From Parasporobacterium paucivorans DSM 15970 (lineage in GTDB: Bacteria; Bacillota; Clostridia; Lachnospirales; Lachnospiraceae), in contig NZ_FQYT01000014.1 in assembly GCF_900141895.1 (NCBI RefSeq), forward strand, positions 1 to 64,000: a stretch of 64,000 nt of DNA, read 5' to 3'. Of the stretch, positions 26,613 through 35,707 are shown one piece after another. Numbering within the stretch: the first letter of the stretch is position 1; each line of letters starts with the position of its first letter. Position numbers and translations under genes: made by a program. The notes below the pieces were generated by a model. That model was not told where the DNA came from and ran no database searches. It saw only the letters and a list, made by a program, of their open reading frames with translations.

Positions 26613-27494
26613 ATGAGTTTCATTTCTTATTTAGTCAACGGAATCAGTCTGGGAAGTGTTTATGCTATCATCGCACTTGGATATACCATGGTATATGGAA
26701 TTGCCAAGATGTTAAACTTTGCCCATGGGGATGTTATCATGATTGGCGGGTATGTGACTTTCATGATCATGAGCACTATGGGACTTTCGCCATGGCTTGG
26801 TATTGTTGCAGCGGTCGTCGTCTGTACGCTGCTCGGCGTGGTGATTGAAAAAATCGCTTATAAACCCCTGAGGGGTGCTTCGCCGCTGGCTGTTCTCATA
26901 ACCGCAATCGGTGTGAGCTACTTTCTGCAGAACATCGCTCTGCTTATATTCGGAGCGAACACAAAATCCTTTACATCTGTCGTATCCATTCCTGATCTTG
27001 TCCTGGCAGACGGCCAGCTGACCATATCGGGTGAAACCATCGTCACGATTATTGCCAGTGTCATTATTATGATAGCCATGACACTGTTTATCAAAAAAAC
27101 AAAAACCGGACGTGCTATGAATGCCGTATCAGAGGATAAGGGAGCGGCCCAGCTTATGGGCATCAATGTCAACAAAACAATCTCTATCACCTTTGCCATC
27201 GGTTCCGGTCTGGCAGCCATCGCCGGCATACTTCTTGTTTCATCCTATCCGGCCCTGACTCCTTATACAGGGGCGATGCCCGGCATCAAAGCCTTTGTGG
27301 CGGCCGTGTTCGGAGGGATCGGATCTGTACCGGGAGCCATGATAGGCGGGATTCTTCTGGGCGTCATCGAGAACTTAAGCAAAGCATACATTTCATCCCA
27401 GCTTGCGGATGCTATCGTGTTCGCCGTGCTGATTATTGTTCTCCTGGTAAAACCTACCGGAATACTTGGAAAGGAAATTCGAGAGAAGGTATAG
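26613..27494 (+). CDS. livH: Branched-chain amino acid ABC transporter permease LivH
   Basis: 293 residues, about eight membrane segments. The N-terminal GISLGSVYAIIALGYTMVYG and the later EDKGAAQLMGINVNKTI (the cytoplasmic coupling loop contacting the ATPase) identify the LivH family. It forms the channel together with LivM. The start at 26613 follows AGAGGTG; an earlier in-frame GTG at 26553 lies inside the promoter and is rejected. Confidence 0.94.
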   Translation: MSFISYLVNGISLGSVYAIIALGYTMVYGIAKMLNFAHGDVIMIGGYVTFMIMSTMGLSPWLGIVAAVVVCTLLGVVIEKIAYKPLRGASPLAVLITAIGVSYFLQNIALLIFGANTKSFTSVVSIPDLVLADGQLTISGETIVTIIASVIIMIAMTLFIKKTKTGRAMNAVSEDKGAAQLMGINVNKTISITFAIGSGLAAIAGILLVSSYPALTPYTGAMPGIKAFVAAVFGGIGSVPGAMIGGILLGVIENLSKAYISSQLADAIVFAVLIIVLLVKPTGILGKEIREKV

Positions 27495-27504
27495 GTGGGA
27501 GATG

Positions 27505-28482
27505 ATGAAAAAGAAAATTGGAATGAATAAAAGTACATATAACAATATGATCACCCTGGGTATCGTGGTGGCCGCATATATCATTATCCAGATCCTGATT
27601 TCAACCGGATCGGTTTCCAGCCTTATGGAAGGACTGCTGGTGCCTTTATGCGTATATGTGATTCTGGCCATATCCTTGAATCTTACGGTTGGCATCCTGG
27701 GTGAGCTGAGTCTGGGACACGCCGGTTTCATGTGTGTTGGTGCGTTTGCCAGTGCGTTTTTTTCCAGGTTGACCGAAGATCTCATTACGGCAACATATCT
27801 CAGGTTTCTTATTGCCCTGATTATTGGAGCTGTCTGTGCTGCCATATTCGGTATTATCATCGCCGTACCTGTGCTGCGGCTCAAGGGGGATTATCTGGCG
27901 ATCACCACGCTCGCATTCGGTGAAATCATCAAAAACGTAGTCAACGTCATGTACGTGGGAAAAGACAGCACTGGTATCCATTTCTCCATGAAAAACGCTA
28001 TGGATTTGAACCTGAAGGAAGGCGGAGACGTCATCATAAAGGGTGCTCAGGGAATCACAGGGACCCCGACGGATTCCAACTTCACTATAGGTATCATTCT
28101 TGTGCTGGTCACCATGATTGTCGTTATGAATATCATTAAATCCAGTACGGGCCGCGCCATTACGTCCATCCGTGACAATCGTATTGCTGCGGAATCCATC
28201 GGAATCAACATAACAAAATACAAGGTAATAACATTTGCCATATCCGCTGCTTTTGCGGGCGTTGCGGGAGTTCTGTATTCCCATAACCTGTCGACCCTGA
28301 CAGCCACACCGAAGAATTTCGGATACAATATGTCCATTTTGATTCTGGTATTTGTAGTGTTGGGCGGCATGGGAAATATACGCGGATCTATGATTGCGGC
28401 GATAGTGCTGACGCTCATTCCGGAATACCTGCGGTTTATGCAGGACTACCGGATGCTGCATAAGCGAAAGGGGGCAGAATAA
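27505..28482 (+). CDS. livM: Branched-chain amino acid ABC transporter permease LivM
   Basis: 325 residues, about ten hydrophobic segments. LTVGILGELSLGHAGFMCVG and the coupling-loop motif RDNRIAAESIGINITKYK are typical of LivM. The ribosome site GGTGGG lies at 27494-27499, so ATG 27505 is preferred over the adjacent ATG at 27502. It begins ten bases after the livH stop and ends three bases before livG. Confidence 0.93.
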   Translation: MKKKIGMNKSTYNNMITLGIVVAAYIIIQILISTGSVSSLMEGLLVPLCVYVILAISLNLTVGILGELSLGHAGFMCVGAFASAFFSRLTEDLITATYLRFLIALIIGAVCAAIFGIIIAVPVLRLKGDYLAITTLAFGEIIKNVVNVMYVGKDSTGIHFSMKNAMDLNLKEGGDVIIKGAQGITGTPTDSNFTIGIILVLVTMIVVMNIIKSSTGRAITSIRDNRIAAESIGINITKYKVITFAISAAFAGVAGVLYSHNLSTLTATPKNFGYNMSILILVFVVLGGMGNIRGSMIAAIVLTLIPEYLRFMQDYRMLHKRKGAE

Positions 28483-28484
28483 TC

Positions 28485-29243
28485 ATGGCATTATTGGAAG
28501 TTAAAAACCTGTCCATTGCTTTTGGAGGTCTTCGGGCGGTGGATGGATTCGATATAAGTATTGAAAAAGGACAGCTTTATGGTCTGATCGGACCAAATGG
28601 CGCTGGAAAAACAACCATATTCAATCTGCTTACGGGTGTGTATAAGCCAAATGACGGAATTATAAACCTGGACGGCAAAAATATTGCCGGGATGAGGACC
28701 ATTGATATCAACAAAGCGGGTGTTGCCAGGACCTTCCAGAATATCAGGCTTTTTAAGGCCATGACGGTTCTGGATAACGTAAAGGTTGCTTTGCAGAACG
28801 AATACAGATATTCCGCACTGACAGGCATATGCAGATTGCCGAAGTATTTTAAAATGGAAAAGAAAATGAATGAACGGGCAGAGGAGCTCCTGAAGGTGTT
28901 CGATCTGGACGGACAAAAAGATATCATGGCTTCTAACCTGCCTTATGGCAAACAGAGAAAACTGGAGATTGCCAGGGCTCTGGCCACCAACCCGAAGATG
29001 CTTCTTCTGGATGAGCCTGCGGCTGGCATGAACCCTAACGAAACACAGGAACTGATGGATACGATCCGCTTCGTGCGGGATACATTTGACATGACGATAC
29101 TTCTTATTGAGCATGATATGAAGCTTGTTTCCGGTATCTGTGAGCAGCTGACGGTGCTGAATTTCGGCAAAGTGCTGGCACAGGGAGAAACATCCGTGGT
29201 TTTGAAGAATCCCGAAGTTATCACGGCATATCTGGGAGAATAG
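28485..29243 (+). CDS. livG: Branched-chain amino acid ABC transporter ATP-binding protein LivG
   Basis: 252 residues. Walker A GPNGAGKTTIFNLLTG (near 36), the LivG-specific ARTFQNIRLF Q-loop, a signature in the form LPYGKQRKLEIARAL, Walker B LLLDEPAAGMNP and the IEHDM switch His. One of the two ATPases that power uptake, pairing with LivF. The ABC signature has YG in place of SGGQ, which is normal for this subfamily. Confidence 0.95.
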   Translation: MALLEVKNLSIAFGGLRAVDGFDISIEKGQLYGLIGPNGAGKTTIFNLLTGVYKPNDGIINLDGKNIAGMRTIDINKAGVARTFQNIRLFKAMTVLDNVKVALQNEYRYSALTGICRLPKYFKMEKKMNERAEELLKVFDLDGQKDIMASNLPYGKQRKLEIARALATNPKMLLLDEPAAGMNPNETQELMDTIRFVRDTFDMTILLIEHDMKLVSGICEQLTVLNFGKVLAQGETSVVLKNPEVITAYLGE

Positions 29244-29256
29244 GAGGGAGTTTAAA

Positions 29257-29967
29257 ATGGCAATGCTTGAAATCAGAGACCTGGAAGTGTACTACGGTGT
29301 AATCCAGGCTATAAAAGGAATCTCTTTTGAAGTTAACGAAGGAGAGGTTATCGCCCTTATCGGCGCCAACGGCGCAGGCAAGACCACCATACTCCATACC
29401 GTATCCAGACTTATCAATTCCAAATCGGGAAACATTATTTTTGAAGGCAGGGATATTACGAAAATTCCTCCCCACCAGCTGGTGGAAATGGGCATGGCCC
29501 ATGTCCCGGAAGGAAGAAGGGTATTCGCGTACCTTTCCGTTCTTGAAAATCTACTTTTGGGAGCATACACCCGGAAAGACAGGGACGAGATTGAAGAGAG
29601 CCTGCAGAATGTATTTAAACGGTTCCCGAGACTGGAAGAGCGGAAGAAACAGCATGCGGGCACCCTCAGCGGCGGAGAGCAGCAGATGCTGGCCATGGGA
29701 AGGGCACTGATGTCCAGACCGAAAATCATCCTGATGGATGAACCGTCCATGGGACTTTCCCCGATACTTGTTTCGGAAATTTTCAGCATTATTAAGGAAA
29801 TCAGCGCCAGCGGCACCACGGTTCTGCTGGTGGAACAGAACGCCAAGAAGGCGCTGGAGATCGCCGATCGGGCTTATGTACTGGAAACGGGCAAGATCGT
29901 GCTGGACGGTCCAGCCAACGAACTGGCTGAAAATGAAGCGGTAAGAAAAGCGTATCTCGGCGAGTAG
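29257..29967 (+). CDS. livF: Branched-chain amino acid ABC transporter ATP-binding protein LivF
   Basis: 236 residues. Walker A GANGAGKTTILHT, the LivF-type VPEGRRVFAYLSVLENL, signature LSGGEQQMLAMGRAL, Walker B ILMDEPSMGLSP and VEQNA. Second ATPase of the transporter. GGAGGGAG precedes the ATG. Last gene of the liv operon; a palindrome about 30 bases after the stop may end the transcript or bind a regulator of the next operon. Confidence 0.95.
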   Translation: MAMLEIRDLEVYYGVIQAIKGISFEVNEGEVIALIGANGAGKTTILHTVSRLINSKSGNIIFEGRDITKIPPHQLVEMGMAHVPEGRRVFAYLSVLENLLLGAYTRKDRDEIEESLQNVFKRFPRLEERKKQHAGTLSGGEQQMLAMGRALMSRPKIILMDEPSMGLSPILVSEIFSIIKEISASGTTVLLVEQNAKKALEIADRAYVLETGKIVLDGPANELAENEAVRKAYLGE

Positions 29968-29997
29968 GGATAGGGCTGTCTTGCCGAATATCTGGGT

Positions 29998-30013
29998 GGA
30001 AAATTAATTTTCC
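29998..30013. repeat. Perfect 16-bp palindrome before the aspS promoter
   Basis: GGAAAATT followed directly by AATTTTCC, two bases upstream of the -35 box at 30016. It could be a weak terminator for the liv operon or a protein-binding site; there is no T-run beyond the stem. Confidence 0.4.
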
Positions 30014-30015
30014 GC

Positions 30016-30044
30016 TTGACAGTAAAAAATATTGTCTGTATTAT
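30016..30044 (+). promoter_or_regulatory. Sigma-A promoter of the aspS-gatCAB operon
   Basis: TTGACA (30016-30021), 17-base spacer, TATTAT (30039-30044). The transcript should start near 30051, just upstream of T-box stem I. Confidence 0.85.
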
Positions 30045-30059
30045 GAACAATATATTTAA

Positions 30060-30329
30060 TAAAAAATGGAAATGCAGTGAAAGAGACTCCTGCTTATGGA
30101 ACTCGACAGGAATACGATGCCACCGACTGAGAGCATTGTTTGATGGAACTAAGCGAGGGGAACACTCTGGAGCAGACTTGCCGAATTGCCTTTTGAATGG
30201 CTTGTAGGTTTGTACGTCGCACGCGTTAAGTGTATGAGCGCAGGATACATATCGTATTCCTGAATGCGGGTGGTACCGCGGTGTAACGATTACCCCGTCC
30301 CGGAATATTTTAATATTCCGGGACTTTTT
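30060..30329 (+). promoter_or_regulatory. T-box riboswitch (tRNA-sensing leader) with terminator
   Basis: The invariant T-box sequence GGGTGGTACCGCGG is at 30268-30281, with TGGT (30271-30274) as the bulge that reads the tRNA acceptor end. Upstream are an AGTGAAAGAGA kink-turn-like start (about 30074), CTGAGAG and GATGGAACTAAGCG distal-loop motifs of stem I (30127-30154) and GTTAAGTG (30224-30231) before the antiterminator. A terminator stem (30297-30309 with 30312-30324) followed by TTTTT completes it. The AAC triplet at 30161-30163, followed by A in the 3' strand of stem I, is the best specifier candidate and would read tRNA-Asn. A GAC triplet at 30105-30107 is in the wrong half of the stem. 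Uncharged tRNA would switch on the downstream operon. Confidence 0.9.
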
Positions 30330-30360
30330 ATGATTAAATGCAATAAAGGAGGATATACAG

Positions 30361-31692
30361 GTGGAATTCATCAGTGGAGTTATGAAAAAGGATACTCTTG
30401 AGATAGGGGAGCTGCTTGCAGGCGATTATCTTGGAAAGAAAGTGACTGTAAACGGAGCCGTTCATTCAATCCGTGATATGGGAGATATTGCCTTTGTTGT
30501 CCTGCGCAAGCGGGAAGGTCTTCTTCAGACGGTGTTTGAGGAAGGTAAAACGAATTTTAATATCAAGGATCTGAAAGAAAATTCAACTATAGAAGCGGTG
30601 GGCGTAATGGCTGCGGAGGACAGGGCGCCCAACGGAATCGAGATCCGTCTGGAAAGCATACGGATACTTTCTGAACCAAAAGAACCCATGCCCATAGCCA
30701 TCAATAAGTGGCAGCTTAAATCCCACCTGGAGACCCTGGTGGATCTAAGGCCGATTTCCCTCCGTAACATAAGGGAAAGAGCGAAGTTTAAGATTCAGGA
30801 AGGAATCGTAATCGGCTTTCGGGATTTCCTGCATTGCCAGGGCTTTACGGAAATCCGGACCCCGAAGATCGTGTCCAGGGGAGCCGAGGGCGGAGCCAAT
30901 GTATTTAAGCTGGATTACTTCGGCAAAAAGGCCGAACTGGCCCAGAGTCCCCAGTTTTACAAGCAGACAATGGTAGGCGTGTTTGACAGGGTTTATGAGG
31001 CGGCGCCTGTATTCCGGGCCGAAAAGCACAATACCCACAGGCATCTGAACGAATACACCAGTCTGGATTTTGAAATGGGCTATATCGAGGGATTCGAAGA
31101 AATCATGGCCATGGAAGCAGGGGCCCTTCAGTATATACTGGAGCTCCTTAAGAAAGATTACGCAAACGAACTCAGGATATGCGGTGTGGATCTTCCCAGT
31201 GCACAAAATATTCCTGCGATTAAATTCGAGGACGCCAAGCAGAAGGTATCGGAAAAGTACGACCGTCCAATCCGCAACCCCTATGATCTCGAGCCGGAAG
31301 AGGAAGTCCTGATCAGCAGATACTTCAAGGAAGAATACGATGCGGATTTTGTGTTCATAACACACTATCCTTCGAAAAAAAGGCCCTTCTATACCATGGA
31401 TGATCCGGCGGATACCAGATTTACCCTGAGCTTCGATCTGCTTTTCAGGGGAATAGAAATCACCACGGGAGGTCAGCGTATCCATGATCTGGATATGCTG
31501 CGGGAGAAAATAAGTGCCCGAGGAATGGACGAAGAGGGAATGGAACATTATCTGATGATTTTCAAGCATGGAATGCCTCCTCACGGAGGTCTGGGGATGG
31601 GTCTGGAAAGACTGACCATGAAGATTCTGGGCAAGGACAATGTAAGGGAAACCACTCTCTTCCCAAGGGATTTGAGCAGACTGGAACCATAA
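30361..31692 (+). CDS. aspS: Aspartyl-tRNA synthetase, archaeal type (probably non-discriminating)
   Basis: 443 residues, far shorter than bacterial AspRS (about 590) and without its GAD insertion, so it belongs to the archaeal/eukaryotic-type class IIb enzymes. An N-terminal OB-fold anticodon-binding domain (about 10-105) precedes the catalytic core with motif 2 (FRAEKHNTHRHLNEYTSLDF) and motif 3 (GLGMGLERLTM). Such AspRS2 enzymes in clostridia charge both tRNA-Asp and tRNA-Asn with aspartate, and GatCAB then amidates Asp-tRNA-Asn. The adjacent gatCAB genes fit that job. GTG start with AAGGAGG eight bases upstream. Confidence 0.93.
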   Translation: MEFISGVMKKDTLEIGELLAGDYLGKKVTVNGAVHSIRDMGDIAFVVLRKREGLLQTVFEEGKTNFNIKDLKENSTIEAVGVMAAEDRAPNGIEIRLESIRILSEPKEPMPIAINKWQLKSHLETLVDLRPISLRNIRERAKFKIQEGIVIGFRDFLHCQGFTEIRTPKIVSRGAEGGANVFKLDYFGKKAELAQSPQFYKQTMVGVFDRVYEAAPVFRAEKHNTHRHLNEYTSLDFEMGYIEGFEEIMAMEAGALQYILELLKKDYANELRICGVDLPSAQNIPAIKFEDAKQKVSEKYDRPIRNPYDLEPEEEVLISRYFKEEYDADFVFITHYPSKKRPFYTMDDPADTRFTLSFDLLFRGIEITTGGQRIHDLDMLREKISARGMDEEGMEHYLMIFKHGMPPHGGLGMGLERLTMKILGKDNVRETTLFPRDLSRLEP

Positions 31693-31704
31693 GGAGGTAC
31701 GAAA

Positions 31705-31998
31705 ATGTCAAATATAATCACGGATGAAACAATAGAATACGTATCTATCCTTGCGAAACTGGACCTTTCGGAAGAAGAGAGGGAACAGGCCAAAAAGGAT
31801 ATGGGCAGCATGCTGGACTACATTGATAAATTGAATGAGCTGAATACGCAGGGAGTGGAACCTATGTCCCATATTTTCCCCGTAAACAATGTCTTCCGGG
31901 AAGATGTCCTTGAAAACGGAGATGACAGAGACAACTTGCTCTCTAACGCTCCACAGAAAAAAGATGGCTGTTACAAGGTTCCTAAAACAGTTGAATGA
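31705..31998 (+). CDS. gatC: Asp-tRNA(Asn)/Glu-tRNA(Gln) amidotransferase subunit C
   Basis: 97 residues, the usual length. Contains [18 protein letters not shown] and the C-terminal [19 protein letters not shown] block of GatC. It wraps around GatA and GatB and stabilises the complex. Placed 12 bases after aspS behind AAGGAGG, and 15 bases before gatA. Confidence 0.95.
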   Translation: MSNIITDETIEYVSILAKLDLSEEEREQAKKDMGSMLDYIDKLNELNTQGVEPMSHIFPVNNVFREDVLENGDDRDNLLSNAPQKKDGCYKVPKTVE

Positions 31999-32013
31999 TA
32001 AGGAGTGTTCAGA

Positions 32014-33486
32014 GTGGATATTATGAGTTTAACTGCCTTGGAAATGGGCAGAAAAATTAAAAATAAAGAAATCGGCGTGGTCGAGGCTGCAAAGGCGGCC
32101 CTGGACAGGTCCGAGGCGCTGGAAAGCATAGTACATGGGTTCGTGACTCTGGACGGAGAAGGCGCAATCAGAAGTGCCCAGAGAATCCAGAAACTGATTG
32201 ATGAGGGAACTCTGACCGGTCCGCTGGCCGGAGTACCTATGGCAGTAAAGGACAACATCTGCACGAAAGGGTTGCTTACCACCTGCAGTTCCAAAATCCT
32301 TTACAATTTTGTTCCGCCATATTCTGCCCAGGCAGTATTGAACATGGAGAAGGCCGGAGCGGTCATTATCGGCAAAACCAACATGGATGAATTTGCCATG
32401 GGAAGCACTACGGAAACTTCGGCATACGGGGTAACCCGCAATCCATGGAATATGGATCATGTACCCGGCGGTTCCTCCGGCGGATCCTGTGCCGTAGTGG
32501 CTTCGGAAGAAGTAAGCTATTCATTGGGTTCTGATACGGGAGGTTCCATCCGCCAGCCCAGCTCCTTCTGCGGGGTCACGGGGATTAAGCCCACCTATGG
32601 AACCGTATCCCGTTACGGACTCATTGCCTACGGCTCCTCCCTGGATCAGATCGGTCCGGTGGCCAAAAATGTTTCCGACTGCACAGCGATTCTGGAAGCG
32701 GTGGCTTCCTTTGATAAAAAAGACAGCACATCCGTCCTGAGGGAAAACTATGACTTTTCTTCTGCACTTGTGGACGATGTAAAGGGAATGAAAATTGGAA
32801 TCCCCCGTGATTATTTCGGACAGGGACTGGATGAGGATGTGAAGGCGGCAGTAATGGCGGCGGCATCGATCCTGGAACAAAAGGGCGCCATCGTGGAGGA
32901 GTTCGATTTAAGCCTCACGGAATATGCGATACCGGCCTACTATGTGATCGCTTCTGCGGAAGCAAGCTCGAATCTGGCCAGATTTGACGGAGTGAAATAC
33001 GGATACCGTGCACCTGAATTTGAGGGCCTTCATGAAATGTATAAGAAAAGCCGCTCCCAGGGATTTGGTGCGGAAGTGAAACGCAGGATCATGCTGGGAT
33101 CATTTGTACTGAGCAGCGGATATTATGACGCATATTATCTGAAAGCGCTGAGGACAAAAGCCCTGATTAAGGAGGCCTTTGATAAGGCCTTTGCAAAATA
33201 TGACATAATCCTGGGCCCTGTAGCGCCTTCCACGGCTCCACGTCTGGGGGAAAGTCTTACAGATCCTATCAAGATGTACCTGGGGGACATATATACAATC
33301 GCTGTCAACCTGGCAGGACTTCCGGCCATCAGCCTTCCCTGCGGACGGGACAAAAAAGGACTTCCCATCGGTCTCCAGCTTATAGGCGACTGCTTTAAGG
33401 AAAACAATATAATCCGTGCGGCGTATTCCTTTGAACAGACAAGGGAATATGAAAGACCGGAGATAGCAAAGGAGGAGAGAAGATGA
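32014..33486 (+). CDS. gatA: Asp-tRNA(Asn)/Glu-tRNA(Gln) amidotransferase subunit A
   Basis: 490 residues, amidase-signature family. It releases ammonia from glutamine and channels it to GatB. The Ser-cisSer-Lys triad is visible: Lys in PMAVKDNIC, the GGSSGGS region, and the nucleophile Ser in GSDTGGSIRQP. GTG at 32014 is preferred (AAGGAG eight bases upstream; the product begins MDIMSLTALEMGRKI as in related GatA proteins). Its stop overlaps the gatB start (ATGA). Confidence 0.95.
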   Translation: MDIMSLTALEMGRKIKNKEIGVVEAAKAALDRSEALESIVHGFVTLDGEGAIRSAQRIQKLIDEGTLTGPLAGVPMAVKDNICTKGLLTTCSSKILYNFVPPYSAQAVLNMEKAGAVIIGKTNMDEFAMGSTTETSAYGVTRNPWNMDHVPGGSSGGSCAVVASEEVSYSLGSDTGGSIRQPSSFCGVTGIKPTYGTVSRYGLIAYGSSLDQIGPVAKNVSDCTAILEAVASFDKKDSTSVLRENYDFSSALVDDVKGMKIGIPRDYFGQGLDEDVKAAVMAAASILEQKGAIVEEFDLSLTEYAIPAYYVIASAEASSNLARFDGVKYGYRAPEFEGLHEMYKKSRSQGFGAEVKRRIMLGSFVLSSGYYDAYYLKALRTKALIKEAFDKAFAKYDIILGPVAPSTAPRLGESLTDPIKMYLGDIYTIAVNLAGLPAISLPCGRDKKGLPIGLQLIGDCFKENNIIRAAYSFEQTREYERPEIAKEERR

Positions 33487-34916
33487 AACAGTACGAGATG
33501 GTAATCGGTCTGGAAGTTCACGTGGAACTTGCGACCAAAACGAAAATCTTCTGCTCCTGCACCACCCAGTTCGGAGGGTCTCCAAACACACACACCTGCC
33601 CGGTCTGCACAGGTATGCCTGGTTCTCTTCCGGTTCTGAACAAACAGGTTGTGGAATATGCCATGGCGGTGGGAATCGCCACTAATTGCGACATCACCAG
33701 ATACTCCAAATTTGACCGGAAGAATTATTTCTATCCGGACAATCCTCAGAATTACCAGATTTCGCAGCTGTATCTTCCAATCTGCCGGAATGGATATGTG
33801 GAAATAGAGACACAATCCGGTACGAAAAAGATTGGAATACATGAAATTCACATGGAGGAGGATGCAGGAAAGCTGATCCATGACGAGTGGGAGGACTGTA
33901 CCCTGGTGGATTACAACCGGTCCGGCGTGCCGCTTATCGAGATTGTATCCGAGCCGGATCTGCGTTCTGCCCAGGAGGTTATTACGTACCTGGAGAAGCT
34001 GAGGCTGCTTATCCAGTATCTTGGGGCCAGCGACTGTAAGCTGAATGAAGGCTCCATGCGTGCCGATGTCAATCTTTCCATACGGCCGGTCGGAGCGCAG
34101 GAATATGGAACCAGAACAGAGATGAAGAATCTGAACTCCTTTAAAGCTATTTCCAGGGCGATTGAAGCGGAGAAGCTGCGCCAGATCGAGCTGATCGAAG
34201 AGGGGAAGACCGTCATCCAGGAAACCAGAAGATGGGATGACAATAAGGAATATTCCTATGCCATGCGTTCGAAAGAGGATGCCCAGGATTACAGATATTT
34301 CCCGGATCCGGACCTGGCGCCGGTAGTCGTCACTCAGGAATGGGTCGACAGCATATTGAACCGACAGCCTGAATTCAGGGACGCAAAAATAAAACGTTAT
34401 ATAGAAGACTTTAAAATACCGGAATACGATGCCCAGATCATCACCTCTTCCAAGCATCTGGCAGATATCTTTGAAGAAACCGTAGAGCTATCCGGCCAGC
34501 CCAAGGAAGCGTCCAACTGGATTATGGTGGAAACCATGCATATCCTCAAAGTCAGGGAAATGGAACCGGAGAAGGTGAGCTTCTCCCCGTCGAATCTGGC
34601 AAAGCTGATCAAACTGATTGAATCGGGCAAGATTAACCGGACAGTGGCCAAGGAAGTATTCGAGGTGATTTTTGATAAAGATATGGATCCGGAAAAATAT
34701 GTGGAAGAAAACGGACTTATCATGGAAAGCGACGAAGGTGCCCTGAAGGAAATCATACAGAAGATCGTGGATGCAAATCCTAAATCTGTAGAGGATTTTC
34801 ACGGAGGAAAGGAAAAAGCACTGGGATTCCTGGTAGGCCAGGCAATGAAGGAAACAAAAGGAAAAGCCAATCCGGCACTCATCAATAAAATTCTCAAGGA
34901 AATATTAATGCATTGA
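33483..34916 (+). CDS. gatB: Asp-tRNA(Asn)/Glu-tRNA(Gln) amidotransferase subunit B
   Basis: 477 residues. The kinase/amidation domain opens with EMVIGLEVHVELATKTKIFC and has zinc-type cysteines (CSC and CPVC). SDPNYFFPD-like text appears as FDRKNYFYPDNPQNYQIS, and EIHMEEDAGKL and YNRSGVPLIEI are family blocks. The C-terminal GatB/Yqey tail binds tRNA. It phosphorylates the misacylated Asp- or Glu-tRNA and amidates it with ammonia from GatA. The purC promoter overlaps its stop codon. Confidence 0.96.
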   Translation: MKQYEMVIGLEVHVELATKTKIFCSCTTQFGGSPNTHTCPVCTGMPGSLPVLNKQVVEYAMAVGIATNCDITRYSKFDRKNYFYPDNPQNYQISQLYLPICRNGYVEIETQSGTKKIGIHEIHMEEDAGKLIHDEWEDCTLVDYNRSGVPLIEIVSEPDLRSAQEVITYLEKLRLLIQYLGASDCKLNEGSMRADVNLSIRPVGAQEYGTRTEMKNLNSFKAISRAIEAEKLRQIELIEEGKTVIQETRRWDDNKEYSYAMRSKEDAQDYRYFPDPDLAPVVVTQEWVDSILNRQPEFRDAKIKRYIEDFKIPEYDAQIITSSKHLADIFEETVELSGQPKEASNWIMVETMHILKVREMEPEKVSFSPSNLAKLIKLIESGKINRTVAKEVFEVIFDKDMDPEKYVEENGLIMESDEGALKEIIQKIVDANPKSVEDFHGGKEKALGFLVGQAMKETKGKANPALINKILKEILMH

Positions 34917-34941
34917 CCTTGTATAGATGTTGTATTATAAT
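34913..34941 (+). promoter_or_regulatory. Sigma-A promoter of the purCFBA genes
   Basis: TTGACC (34913-34918), 17-base spacer, TATAAT (34936-34941). The leader is only about 50 bases, too short for a purine riboswitch. Confidence 0.8.
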
Positions 34942-34998
34942 TTAATCGGCTGATTATCGGTCACATGGGATTAAAAATTAGGAAAGCAGGTGCTCATT

Positions 34999-35703
34999 TT
35001 GAAAATACTGGACTTATTATATGAAGGCAAAGCCAAAAAGGTTTATAAAACGGATGATGAAGACGTTTTGGTGGTGGATTATAAGGATGACGCTACGGCA
35101 TTCAACGGACTGAAAAAAGGGACTATCGAGGGGAAAGGCTCCATCAACAACAGGATGACCAATCATATTTTTCAGCTGTTGGAAAAAGAAGGAATCCCGA
35201 CACATTTTATAGAAGAACTGGATTCCAGAAGGACTGTCGTTAAAAAAGTTGAGATCGTGCCCCTGGAAGTAATCGTCAGAAATGTGGCAGCCGGAAGCTT
35301 TTCCAAAAGACTGGGAATCGAAGAAGGAAGAAAACTGATCAGCCCGACTCTTGAATTCAGCTATAAGAACGATGAACTGGGAGATCCGCTAATCAATGAT
35401 TACTTTGCTCTGGCACTTGGACTTGCAACCCGGGAAGAGATTGATAAGATTACGGAACTCGTATTTAAGATAAATGATTTCCTTTTAAAGTATTTCGCGC
35501 AGGCAGGCATTGACCTGATCGACTTCAAGGTGGAATTTGGACGCTATAAAGGAGATATTATCCTGGCAGATGAGATTTCCCCAGATACCTGCAGGCTTTG
35601 GGATTCGAAGACAAAAGAGAAACTGGACAAAGACAGATTCAGAAGAGATATGGGCAATGTAGAAGAAGCTTATGACGAAGTTTTCGCCAGATTGGGATTA
35701 TAA
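34999..35703 (+). CDS. purC: Phosphoribosylaminoimidazole-succinocarboxamide synthase (SAICAR synthetase)
   Basis: 234 residues. It joins aspartate to CAIR using ATP in purine synthesis. [16 protein letters not shown] at the start, [19 protein letters not shown], and the late [15 protein letters not shown] are PurC signatures. The start is taken as TTG 34999 ([10 protein letters not shown]), six bases after AGGTG; an in-frame GTG at 34990 is the alternative. First of four purine genes. Confidence 0.95.
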   Translation: MKILDLLYEGKAKKVYKTDDEDVLVVDYKDDATAFNGLKKGTIEGKGSINNRMTNHIFQLLEKEGIPTHFIEELDSRRTVVKKVEIVPLEVIVRNVAAGSFSKRLGIEEGRKLISPTLEFSYKNDELGDPLINDYFALALGLATREEIDKITELVFKINDFLLKYFAQAGIDLIDFKVEFGRYKGDIILADEISPDTCRLWDSKTKEKLDKDRFRRDMGNVEEAYDEVFARLGL

Positions 35704-35707
35704 TAAT

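Noticed and set aside
30105-30107. GAC triplet as the T-box specifier for tRNA-Asp
   Set aside because: It lies in the 5' half of stem I, before the distal-loop motifs, where the specifier is not expected; the AAC at 30161 is better placed.
33135-34457. Long open frame of 440 codons on the minus strand
   Set aside because: Antisense to gatA and gatB, which are certain genes; no domain is recognisable in the translation.
34942-34998. Purine riboswitch before purC
   Set aside because: The leader is about 50 bases and lacks the three-way junction of purine or ZTP riboswitches.
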